DNA from: JAWLFI01 sp041685645
GTDB lineage: Bacteria > Bacteroidota > Bacteroidia > Chitinophagales > Saprospiraceae
Direction of reading: 5' to 3'
Length of the DNA: 5,277 nucleotides
Assembly: GCA_041685645.1 (NCBI GenBank)
Contig: JAWLFI010000170.1
Span: forward strand, 1-5,277
A program made the position numbers and the translations under genes. The notes beneath the pieces were generated by a model. It was not told the DNA's origin, made no database searches, and saw only the letters and a program-made list of their open reading frames with translations. Numbering within the stretch: position 1 is the stretch's first letter; each line of letters starts with the position of its first letter. Shown piece by piece: positions 1 through 5,277 of the stretch.

Positions 1-1
1 C

Positions 2-856
2 AGCGGGGAACGAAGCTATGTCATCTCCTCCGGGGTATTTCAGCGTCAGGCCGACCTCCCTTTTCTATACCCCGTGGAAATTTACGCTGATGACTATGTC
101 CCGCAAACCGACTTCAATCAGTATCTCAGCAATTATCACAGTGCAAAAGTAGCGCTGTATGATTCGGCCACTCAGCACATGGAATATCTCTTTTTTGGCG
201 GGATGGCTCAGTACTATTATGAAGGTGAGGTGATGGTGGAGGATACCTTAGTACCCTTTGTAAATACCATAAGTCGAGTTTCACTAAGTCCGCAAGGCGA
301 CTACACGGAATATGTAATGGACCAACAGATGCCCGGGCTGGAGGGCGCCTCTTCGGAATTCCTACTTCATCCCGACCTCACTTCGGAGACAAGATCCATT
401 GCCACTTTTCATAGTGAAAAAACAGATACCCTGAATCTCGGATACATCTACGGTGGTATTTACAGTCACAGCCGAAATCCCTTCATGCAAAACAATACGG
501 AGGACACCGAAGCGCGGGATGTCCTATATCGGGTGCGTTTGATTCGCAAACCTTCGACACAAAGCACACAGCAAGTCGTCGATCGACCGCATCCTTATCA
601 GTTGAAAGTATTTCCTAATCCCACTGCCGGGGCATTCACTTTGGCTATTTCGGGTTCATCTTTTGAGCAAGCGCATTATTTCATATCCACCCCCGATGGC
701 CGATGGATCGATCGGGGGGAGATCCGGCAAGAGGAAATGTATGAAGGACAAATCCAGTTTGCCATTGACGCCAGCGTTGGGGCTGACACTTTGTATATCA
801 CCCTTGTGGTAGACAACACCTATTATCTCAGTGAAAAAGTGATTCTGCAGAAATAA
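2..856 (+). CDS. Secreted protein with T9SS type A sorting domain (5' partial)
   Basis: The reading frame is open from base 2, so the gene starts upstream of the window. An in-frame GTG at 74 is not a credible start because the coding pattern continues 24 codons before it. The visible 284 residues split in two. Residues 1 to about 185 are rich in aromatic and beta-forming residues (for example LFFGGMAQYYYEG, then NLGYIYGGIYS), resembling a Bacteroidota family of large secreted beta-structured proteins of unknown function. After a Ser/Thr/Gln linker, residues about 200-284 form a type A sorting domain: LKVFPNPTAGAFTL (from base 602), a middle beta-sandwich, and the closing YLSEKVILQK. In Bacteroidota this domain directs export through the outer-membrane type IX system, and is usually removed on release or surface attachment. 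The N-terminal signal peptide is expected upstream. The enzymatic or binding role cannot be told from this part. The gene converges on the minus-strand gene ending at 878, with 21 bp between them and no clear terminator. Confidence 0.88.
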   Translation, partial: SGERSYVISSGVFQRQADLPFLYPVEIYADDYVPQTDFNQYLSNYHSAKVALYDSATQHMEYLFFGGMAQYYYEGEVMVEDTLVPFVNTISRVSLSPQGDYTEYVMDQQMPGLEGASSEFLLHPDLTSETRSIATFHSEKTDTLNLGYIYGGIYSHSRNPFMQNNTEDTEARDVLYRVRLIRKPSTQSTQQVVDRPHPYQLKVFPNPTAGAFTLAISGSSFEQAHYFISTPDGRWIDRGEIRQEEMYEGQIQFAIDASVGADTLYITLVVDNTYYLSEKVILQK

Positions 857-877
857 CCTTCAAGTCAGTAGCGCAGC

Positions 878-1351
878 TCATTCCCAAAATGGATCGGGCC
901 ACAGAGCGCACAGGTCCTCTCCCGCTTCCGGGAGGTCTAAGATCTCGATCTTTTCCCTGTGATGGGCCTGAAGATCCATAAAAAGCTCCCGCTCCTGCCA
1001 GCGTATAAATGACCGCAAACTGTCTTTTAGCTTCCGGAGGTCGTCAGCTTTCGTCGCGACTTTACCCTCCGCCCAGCAGGCAGTCAGTGATTCGTAAGCT
1101 TGCCGATATTCCATCGCAAGGGGATCTGAGGCAGCAAGCAGATCCTGAATGAGGCCACGCAGCCGCTCCCGATGCGCTTTCCAATAGGAATCGAAAAAGT
1201 AAGCTGAAAAGTTACGTATTCTCCCGGTGGCTACCTCTTTACGCAGGCCTTTATCCAACAAAAGGCAAAACATGAGTCCCTGATGATTCGCTCTGCTTAA
1301 TGGTTGAAGAGCAGGATGGCGACTCAAGGGATTGGGTCTACGATTTTCCAT
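878..1351 (-). CDS. Hemerythrin-like (HHE-domain) protein with degenerate metal ligands
   Basis: This 157-residue soluble protein has no signal peptide or membrane segment. Its outline matches small Bacteroidota hemerythrin-like proteins: an N-terminal RHPALQPLSRANHQGLMF (residues 11-28), a helix around FFDSYWKAH (52-60), a late helix SFIRWQERELF (114-124) and a tail ending in Trp-Pro-Asp-Pro-Phe-Trp-Glu. Active relatives, from my memory of the family, read roughly LSRDHHHGLLL, HLxPHFxxEE and HIRFEERxLF, and bind a di-iron centre with His and Glu/Asp. Here His23 is kept, but the expected His and Glu of the second motif appear as Leu64 and Ile68, a mid-protein His as Tyr86, and the His and first Glu of the last motif as Phe115 and Gln119. 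I infer a fold relative that probably does not bind di-iron normally. The ATG has no Shine-Dalgarno sequence. It may be the last gene of a minus-strand set; the 132-bp gap to the DUF302 gene also allows its own promoter (near-match to TAnnTTTG at 1396-1404). Confidence 0.72.
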   Translation of the reverse strand: MENRRPNPLSRHPALQPLSRANHQGLMFCLLLDKGLRKEVATGRIRNFSAYFFDSYWKAHRERLRGLIQDLLAASDPLAMEYRQAYESLTACWAEGKVATKADDLRKLKDSLRSFIRWQERELFMDLQAHHREKIEILDLPEAGEDLCALWPDPFWE

Positions 1352-1483
1352 AAGCGTTTGTGGAATTCGGAATGAATTTGAGTCAGATCGAACAGCAAAA
1401 CTTAGAGAGCCTATGATAAAGCCCTCTTCTGCCCACCCAACTCCACCGCATACTCAGAAATATTCCCCACTACCTCAATCACT

Positions 1484-1930
1484 TTATTCAGCGGCTACAG
1501 TTTGGGCAATATTTGTTAGCACTGATTGCATTTTTCCTAAAATATTTTCATTTGCAACAATTTGGTAAACATCAGAGAGGTTTTTGGGGTCGTGATAGGA
1601 TATAAAGGTCTGCCCCTCCTTCTCGTAAATTACCATTCGCAAGGGCAAGTCAAGTGCTACGCCCCGATCTTCCTGCATGAGTTGAGTTCCCACTTTGGGA
1701 TTGCCAAAAATTAATACATGAGTAGGATCCAATTCGAGCCCCGCGTTTTTAGCGCCCTTTGCGTGGTTGACTTCTGCGATAATCTTGAGATCCATTTGTT
1801 TTATCGTCTGTTTCAAACTCTCTACTGTTTCGGAAAAGCTCAACTTTGAAACATGTGTGATTGGATCCTGTGCCTGAAGGCTTAAACCCAAAACAGTACT
1901 GATGAGAAAGGTGATAATTGAGTACTTCAT
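1484..1930 (-). CDS. Exported DUF302 domain protein
   Basis: The 148-residue product begins with a clear Sec signal peptide: Lys2, a hydrophobic core at about 5-18, and probable cleavage after Ala20 (LSLQA|QDP). The mature part is almost entirely a DUF302 domain. Recognisable stretches are FSETVESLKQTI (32-43), AEVNHAKGAKNAGLEL (52-67), VLIFGNPKVGTQLMQ (72-86), ALDLPLRMVIYE (92-103) and ISYHDP (110-115), the usual conserved core of the family. DUF302 proteins are small alpha/beta proteins of unknown biochemical function, often periplasmic and often found as single genes. The length fits a complete stand-alone member. The ATG is preceded by an A/T-rich leader (ATTAAATAAAACAAG) without a Shine-Dalgarno sequence, typical of Bacteroidota. 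It lies 54 bp downstream of the SDR gene on the same strand, so co-transcription is plausible; no functional link to that gene is evident. Confidence 0.9.
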   Translation of the reverse strand: MKYSIITFLISTVLGLSLQAQDPITHVSKLSFSETVESLKQTIKQMDLKIIAEVNHAKGAKNAGLELDPTHVLIFGNPKVGTQLMQEDRGVALDLPLRMVIYEKEGQTFISYHDPKNLSDVYQIVANENILGKMQSVLTNIAQTVAAE

Positions 1931-1984
1931 CTTGTTTTATTTAATAACGCTATAATACCGCCCTACCTTACATAGCTGCTGTGA

Positions 1985-2830
1985 CTAATTTTCGGACAAA
2001 TATCTCTTGCAAACGGCAGCTACCTTTCCGGCCCATTCCAGGGAACGGCTGATTGAGGTATCGGTTCGTTTCGGATCTTTATTCTTGTAATAAGCCCCAT
2101 TCTCCAATTGTTCATTGGGTGTATGGATTAAATGCAACAGAGTTTCTGCACCTTTTTCCGGGCTTTTCCCAAACCAGTCAAAGAATTTCTGAACCAACCA
2201 ATTCCCTCCCCGGCCCAATTCCGTGCTAACAAGTCCCGGGTGTTGAGAATAGGCATACAGTTCGTTTTCCTGCCCGTCAGCGGCCCATTTTCTCGTCAGT
2301 AGGATAATGCCGAGTTTAGACTGTCTGTAGGCTCTAAATCCACTAAACTTCCCTTTGAGCTCCGGATTATCGACATTAAACGAGCCCTGGTGCAAAGCCG
2401 AAGCCGTTTGGATTAGTTTGGCGCCTGGCTTGAGATGCGATTTCAGCAACTGTACGATCAAATACGGGGCTAACAAATTGACTTGTAGGGTTTTTTCGAT
2501 ACCATCTTCGGTCTCTTCCTGCGAAAAACACCAAACGCCGGCATTATTCACAATACCATCCAGAAGCTGAACACGAGATTTAATCTCAGCACAGGCCGAT
2601 CGAATGGAATCAAAGGAACTGAGGTCACAGGATACGAATTGCAATAGATCAGCATCAATCTCTTTTCTCTGAGACGCTTCCTGCCGCAAGGCTTCTGCTT
2701 TTTCTTCAGATCGATGGGCTACAATCACCTCTACCCTACTCTCCAGCAGGGATAAGACAGCGGCTTTTCCCAGTCCGGAAGTTCCGCCAGTAAAAAAGTA
2801 CCTCTTTCCCTCAATATTTGAGTTGTTCAT
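1985..2830 (-). CDS. Short-chain dehydrogenase/reductase (retinol dehydrogenase-like SDR)
   Basis: This 281-residue cytosolic protein is a complete classical SDR. The Rossmann glycine motif TGGTSGLG is at 14-21, and an Arg after the second strand (AHRSEEK, Arg40) suggests NADP(H) preference. Asp69-Leu70 is the usual adenine-contact pair, NNAG is at 95-98, and the catalytic set is Asn118, Ser144, Tyr168 and Lys172 (YRQSK). HPGLVSTEL (197-205) follows the active site. The spacing and the NPEL and HPG patterns resemble the retinol dehydrogenase/WWOX/protochlorophyllide reductase-like branch, whose bacterial members reduce or oxidise poorly defined carbonyl/alcohol substrates. The substrate cannot be deduced here. 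The ATG at 2830 follows an A-rich leader and gives an N-terminus of normal length (EGKRYFFTGG). A -7-like element lies only 11 bases upstream, so the mRNA leader may be very short. Downstream genes on the same strand are DUF302 and the HHE-like gene. Confidence 0.93.
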   Translation of the reverse strand: MNNSNIEGKRYFFTGGTSGLGKAAVLSLLESRVEVIVAHRSEEKAEALRQEASQRKEIDADLLQFVSCDLSSFDSIRSACAEIKSRVQLLDGIVNNAGVWCFSQEETEDGIEKTLQVNLLAPYLIVQLLKSHLKPGAKLIQTASALHQGSFNVDNPELKGKFSGFRAYRQSKLGIILLTRKWAADGQENELYAYSQHPGLVSTELGRGGNWLVQKFFDWFGKSPEKGAETLLHLIHTPNEQLENGAYYKNKDPKRTDTSISRSLEWAGKVAAVCKRYLSEN

Positions 2831-2841
2831 ACTATTTTTTT

Positions 2842-2849
2842 CAAATATA
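2842..2849 (-). promoter_or_regulatory. Candidate Bacteroidota -7 promoter element for the SDR gene
   Basis: Read on the minus strand the bases are TATATTTG, an exact match to the Bacteroidota primary-sigma -7 consensus TAnnTTTG. It ends 11 bases before the SDR start codon, so transcription would begin within a few bases of the ATG. I see no good TTG-type -33 box at the expected distance, and the region is AT-rich, so a chance match is possible. Confidence 0.4.
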
Positions 2850-3143
2850 AGGGAATTTGAGCTGATGAATCACTGAAGAAGTAAAATCAAATTGGAGCCT
2901 TCGTAATAACAATAGTCAAAGTAAAATGCCTTTTCACACTTCAGGCCGAAGTTGATTCCCCGTCTAATGTTGATTAATTTGAGCTTTGTAGGGTTCAAGT
3001 CCTACTCATCTTGTAAGACCTTAGGTTAAGTACCTGTTGTTGAATTATTTCGCAGACTACCTTTGCATATTTAGTGACATCCCGGGAGTATTTCACGGAT
3101 TACACTAATTTGATAGTGGCGTTTTGAGAAGTTCCGGCCCGGG

Positions 3144-3175
3144 TGTGGTGTTCTGTTTGATCACATTTTTTTTTT
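3144..3175 (+). terminator. Possible intrinsic terminator (hairpin plus T10)
   Basis: The arms TGTGGT (3144-3149) and ATCACA (3160-3165) can form a 6-bp stem with one G-U pair and a 10-base loop, followed directly by ten Ts (3166-3175). The stem is weak for a terminator and can be extended only by G-U pairs. No plus-strand gene is seen upstream, so it is either an orphan terminator, the end of a small untranslated transcript, or chance. Confidence 0.3.
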
Positions 3176-3251
3176 GCAGGATAAGCAGGTGGACGCGAGG
3201 GCCGCGCAAAGAAGAATGAGGAAATTGAAAGGTACTCTCCCAGCTTGTGGG

Positions 3252-3279
3252 GTAGAGACGCGATGGATTGCTTCTCCAC
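3252..3279. repeat. Imperfect palindrome of GTAGAGACGCGA type
   Basis: The arms at 3252-3263 (GTAGAGACGCGA) and 3268-3279 (TTGCTTCTCCAC) pair at nine Watson-Crick positions and one G-U, with two mismatches, around a 4-base TGGA loop. As I recall, palindromes starting GTAGAGACGC and closing GCGTCTCTAC are scattered through intergenic DNA of several Bacteroidota and cyanobacteria. This looks like a decayed copy of such an element. The family link is from memory; the inverted repeat is seen directly. Confidence 0.35.
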
Positions 3280-3334
3280 GAATAATTGGGATGCTGAATA
3301 ACTGTATCGTCCGGGACATTGAGTGGGAAAGGCT

Positions 3335-3433
3335 TATTTCCCCGCGCGGAGCGCGGAAGCGTGAGGGGTACGGAGGGGCCACGCCTCGGGCGGGGCGACC
3401 GAACGAAGTGAAGGTCCGATAGCCCGGAGGGGC
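3335..3433. repeat. GC-rich hairpin repeat, copy 1 (truncated at the gap)
   Basis: This 99-base sequence is identical at every base to 3534-3632. It has 71 G/C of 99, well above the neighbouring DNA. It starts with a perfect hairpin, CCGCGC-GGA-GCGCGG (3342-3356), and ends with another, GCCC-GGAG-GGGC (3422-3433). The right end coincides exactly with the first N, so the true right boundary is unknown. The left neighbour is a non-repeated sequence (GAGTGGGAAAGGCT). It is probably the same intergenic element as the copy across the gap, and may even be the same physical copy. Confidence 0.85.
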
Positions 3434-3533
3434 NNNNNNNNNNNNNNNNNNNNNNNNNNNNNNNNNNNNNNNNNNNNNNNNNNNNNNNNNNNNNNNNNNN
3501 NNNNNNNNNNNNNNNNNNNNNNNNNNNNNNNNN
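3434..3533. other. Assembly gap of exactly 100 Ns
   Basis: A run of exactly 100 undetermined bases is the conventional placeholder for a scaffold join of unknown length. Both sides carry the same 99-base sequence up to the first and last N. Nothing can be said about the real content or length here; it could be zero, or negative if the contigs overlap. Confidence 0.97.
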
Positions 3534-3674
3534 TATTTCCCCGCGCGGAGCGCGGAAGCGTGAGGGGTACGGAGGGGCCACGCCTCGGGCGGGGCGACCG
3601 AACGAAGTGAAGGTCCGATAGCCCGGAGGGGCCCGACCCCGAGACGCCCAAAGGGCGGTGAAGGGGGCACGCCC
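3534..3674. repeat. GC-rich hairpin repeat, copy 2, with its right-hand extension
   Basis: Bases 3534-3632 repeat copy 1 exactly; the GC-rich part continues to about 3674 before AT-richer unique DNA. Several short perfect hairpins follow one another: CCGCGC/GCGCGG (3541-3555), GACC/GGTC around the GAACGAAGTGAA loop, GCCC/GGGC (3621-3632), GGGG/CCCC (3628-3640, overlapping the previous one) and CGCCC-AAA-GGGCG (3645-3657). CGGAGGGGCC occurs twice (3570-3579 and 3624-3633). No transposase or open frame of coding character belongs to it. It resembles a REP-like, non-autonomous intergenic repeat. It lies 27 bp past the stop of the amidohydrolase gene, so on that transcript it would form a structured 3' end that could terminate or stabilise the mRNA. 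That role is inference. Confidence 0.7.
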
Positions 3675-3701
3675 AATTCATTGAAAAGAAAGCCCAAAAA
3701 A

Positions 3702-4997
3702 TTAAGGCGCTGAAGAATCGTTTTTATAGACTATCCCTTCTTTCATGACGAAGTGAACGCGACGCATTTGTGAAATATCCTCCAGGGGATCGCCCGGAAC
3801 GGCAATAATATCGGCGACTTTACCGGGATTCAGGCTCCCCAGTTCCTGATCGACACCTAGGAGCTCAGCCGCTTCAAAGGTGGCAGATCGAAGGGTTTCT
3901 ATGGGAGGCATGCCGGCTTCGACCATCAATTCAAATTCTCTGGCATTTTCGCCGTGGGGAAACACGCCCGCATCGGTTCCAAAAGCAATTTTGACATTCT
4001 TCTTGTACGCTCGCGCAAAAGTGGCTTGAATCTGAGGCCCCAGAGATTTGGCCTTGGGAATAACAACTTTAGGGTAAAAGCCCTCAATATCTGCATACTC
4101 AGCAACGGCCCGGCCTGCGGTCAAAGTGGGTACGTAATAGGTGCCGTAATCCTTCATGAGCTGCATGGTGGAATCCGACATCATGGTGCCGTGTTCTATA
4201 GTGTGGATACCGGCCCGGATAGTGCGTTGCATGCCTTCGTCTCCGTGTGCGTGAGCGGCCGTGAGCATACCGTAGTCATTGGCTGTCTCTATGATGGCCT
4301 GGAGCTCATCTTCGCGGAATTGGGGATTCAGGCCATTCGCTGCTACGCTCAAAACACCTCCCGTAGCAGTAATTTTAATTACATTGGCTCCGTTTTTATA
4401 TCGTTGCCGAACGGCCTTGCGACATTCTTCCGGGCCATTAACGACTCCGAGCAAGGGACCGGGGTCGCCCATGAGCTCCTCTTTAAACCCATTGGTGGGA
4501 TCGGCATGTCCTCCTGTCGTGGCGATGGATCGACCGGCCGTGAAAATGCGAGGACCAATAACGATGCCCTCGTTGATGGCATCTCTCAAGCTGATGTTAA
4601 CTCCGGTACCACCTAAATCCCGGATTGTAGTAAATCCGGCTTCCAGGGTTTTTTTGGCATACTCCGTGGAGCGATAGGCGCGGTCTGCCGGATTCAGTGT
4701 GAATCGCTCGAGATAATAGTCCTTGCTGTACTCTTTTTCTATGTGAACGTGCATATCAAAAAGGCCGGGCATAACTGTCGAGCCATTGAGGTCGATACCT
4801 TCGGCCGAATCGGGGACGGTGGTATATCCTGAGTGAATGGCTTTAATGCTATCTCCCTCTACAATGATGGTATGCTCACCGAGCACCTCCATCGCCTCTA
4901 CATCAACGATAGCGCCGCAGTGCAGATAATAGGTCTGCGCAGAGACTGAGATGGTAAAGAACAATGAAAAAAGACAACTATAAAATATAACTTTCAT
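3702..4997 (-). CDS. Exported metal-dependent amidohydrolase (imidazolonepropionase/Xaa-Pro dipeptidase-like)
   Basis: The 431-residue protein starts with a Sec signal peptide (hydrophobic 4-18, probable cleavage SVSA20|Q21), so it acts in the periplasm or outside. The rest is a complete amidohydrolase: an N-terminal beta-sandwich half (about 22-75), then a TIM barrel carrying the metal ligands. Visible motifs are DMHVH (His83, His85), VIKITATGG (Lys208, the likely carboxylated lysine bridging two metals), HAHG (249-252), HTIEHG (265-270, His269) and FGTDAG (Asp342). The C-terminal half-sandwich includes LNPGKVADIIAVPGDPLEDI. This pattern is that of the family of imidazolonepropionase-like hydrolases and bacterial Xaa-Pro/Xaa-Arg/Lys dipeptidases that cleave C-N bonds of small amides or dipeptides. 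Exported Bacteroidota members are common, and the substrate is unknown. All key residues are present and the length is normal. The leader has no Shine-Dalgarno sequence at useful spacing. The GC-rich repeat follows the stop, and 83 bp upstream is the YhhN-like gene on the same strand. Confidence 0.93.
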   Translation of the reverse strand: MKVIFYSCLFSLFFTISVSAQTYYLHCGAIVDVEAMEVLGEHTIIVEGDSIKAIHSGYTTVPDSAEGIDLNGSTVMPGLFDMHVHIEKEYSKDYYLERFTLNPADRAYRSTEYAKKTLEAGFTTIRDLGGTGVNISLRDAINEGIVIGPRIFTAGRSIATTGGHADPTNGFKEELMGDPGPLLGVVNGPEECRKAVRQRYKNGANVIKITATGGVLSVAANGLNPQFREDELQAIIETANDYGMLTAAHAHGDEGMQRTIRAGIHTIEHGTMMSDSTMQLMKDYGTYYVPTLTAGRAVAEYADIEGFYPKVVIPKAKSLGPQIQATFARAYKKNVKIAFGTDAGVFPHGENAREFELMVEAGMPPIETLRSATFEAAELLGVDQELGSLNPGKVADIIAVPGDPLEDISQMRRVHFVMKEGIVYKNDSSAP

Positions 4998-5080
4998 CCT
5001 GATCGCGTGATTGATTTAAGGAAAGATAAGCAATATTTTCTATTTGTAGAAAGGACGAGCTCTGAGAAGTGATTGGAGGA

Positions 5081-5277
5081 TTAGTCGAGACGAGATTGCA
5101 TCCATCCGATTTTCCGAAGTCCAATCAATAGGAACAACTGTGCAACTCCATAAGTCAGCATGACGATCATAGACCGTCCGGTAAAATCACTGACAAAGAG
5201 CCCATAAGCTAGCAGAAAATCGGAAATCACAAAAATACTGGCTCCGATGATTACCCAGCGATTGGGTGGGCGAAGCA
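5081..5277 (-). CDS. YhhN/TMEM86 family membrane protein (lysoplasmalogenase-like), N-terminus cut off
   Basis: On the minus strand an open frame enters from the window edge (first full codon at 5275) and ends with TAA at 5081-5083, giving 64 residues. It lacks a start because the window ends. It contains two hydrophobic segments, RWVIIGASIFVISDFLLAYG (residues 6-25) and MIVMLTYGVAQLFLLIGL (36-53), then a short basic tail KIGWMQSRLD. The ISDFLLA and LTYGVAQLF patterns are the typical C-terminal signature of YhhN/TMEM86 integral membrane proteins (usually about 210-240 residues with eight helices). In animals these hydrolyse the vinyl-ether bond of lysoplasmalogen; some bacterial members have the same activity, but most are untested. 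The conserved Asp in the first segment is present. It could be co-transcribed with the amidohydrolase gene 83 bp downstream. Confidence 0.82.
   Translation of the reverse strand, partial: LRPPNRWVIIGASIFVISDFLLAYGLFVSDFTGRSMIVMLTYGVAQLFLLIGLRKIGWMQSRLD

Larger units (their letters stand above)
2831..3701. other. Long non-coding region between the SDR and amidohydrolase genes
   Basis: No convincing protein gene is present in these 871 bases. The part next to the SDR gene (2831-3140) is AT-rich and holds the -7-like element, a short hairpin (ACTTC/GAAGT arms at 2938-2942 and 2948-2952) and a tRNA T-arm-like motif (2988-3005). From 3144 come a hairpin with a T10 tract, an imperfect palindrome, then a GC-rich repeat interrupted by 100 Ns. 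Apparent open frames in 3105-3697 arise from the low-complexity GC-rich repeat, run through the Ns, and encode only Arg/Pro/Ala-rich sequence. Confidence 0.7.

Noticed and set aside
74..856. GTG at 74 as the start of the T9SS protein
   Set aside because: The frame stays open to the window edge with protein-like sequence before it, no signal peptide follows the GTG, and T9SS cargo needs one.
857..877. Bidirectional terminator between the two convergent genes
   Set aside because: The 21 bases contain no inverted repeat or T tract.
1332..1568. Plus-strand open frame of 78 codons
   Set aside because: It overlaps the start of the HHE-like gene and the end of the DUF302 gene, has no recognisable domain, and its composition looks like random intergenic translation.
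2355..2570. Plus-strand open frame of 71 codons
   Set aside because: It is antisense within the well-supported SDR gene and has no family features.
3335..3632. Two direct repeats separated by about 100 bases, as in a CRISPR array or tandem repeat
   Set aside because: The spacer is only placeholder Ns, the units are far too long for CRISPR repeats, and the copies end exactly at the gap, which points to contig overlap.
3105..3697. Three overlapping minus-strand open frames through the N run, and a plus-strand frame 3174-3422
   Set aside because: They run through undetermined bases or the GC-rich hairpin repeat, encode Arg/Pro/Ala-rich low-complexity sequence in several frames at once, and show no domain or sensible start.
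3954..4677. Plus-strand open frames of 220 and 132 codons and a minus-strand frame of 67 codons
   Set aside because: They lie wholly inside the amidohydrolase gene, whose frame has all family motifs; these are shadow frames.

Overview
The window looks like a chromosomal piece of a Bacteroidota genome, taken from a draft or metagenome assembly. The strongest lineage signs are a type IX secretion (T9SS) C-terminal sorting domain on the first gene, A-rich leaders without Shine-Dalgarno sequences, and one match to the Bacteroidota -7 promoter element (TAnnTTTG). Base composition is moderate in the genes, AT-rich in parts of the intergenic DNA, and about 72% GC in one repeat. I cannot place it below phylum.

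Layout: (1) 2-856, plus strand: the 3' part of a large secreted beta-rich protein ending in a T9SS type A sorting domain. (2) 878-2830, minus strand: three genes that could be co-transcribed in the order short-chain dehydrogenase/reductase, exported DUF302 protein, hemerythrin-like (HHE) protein. The HHE protein appears to have lost most of its metal ligands. The first gene converges on this set with only 21 bp between stop codons. (3) 2831-3701: an 871-base non-coding stretch with a promoter candidate, a terminator-like hairpin with a T10 tract, an imperfect palindrome and a GC-rich hairpin repeat. The repeat is present as two identical 99-bp copies that abut the two sides of a run of exactly 100 Ns. 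(4) 3702-4997, minus strand: an exported metal-dependent amidohydrolase of the imidazolonepropionase/Xaa-Pro dipeptidase-like group. (5) 5081-5277, minus strand: the C-terminal 64 residues of a YhhN/TMEM86-type membrane protein (lysoplasmalogenase family), cut by the window edge.

The genes do not form an obvious single pathway. Most are ordinary, recognisable families. I see no CRISPR array, transposase, phage gene, toxin-antitoxin pair or defence system. The points most worth a second look are the repeat-gap-repeat structure, which is probably an assembly artefact sitting on a real dispersed repeat, and the degenerate hemerythrin-like protein.
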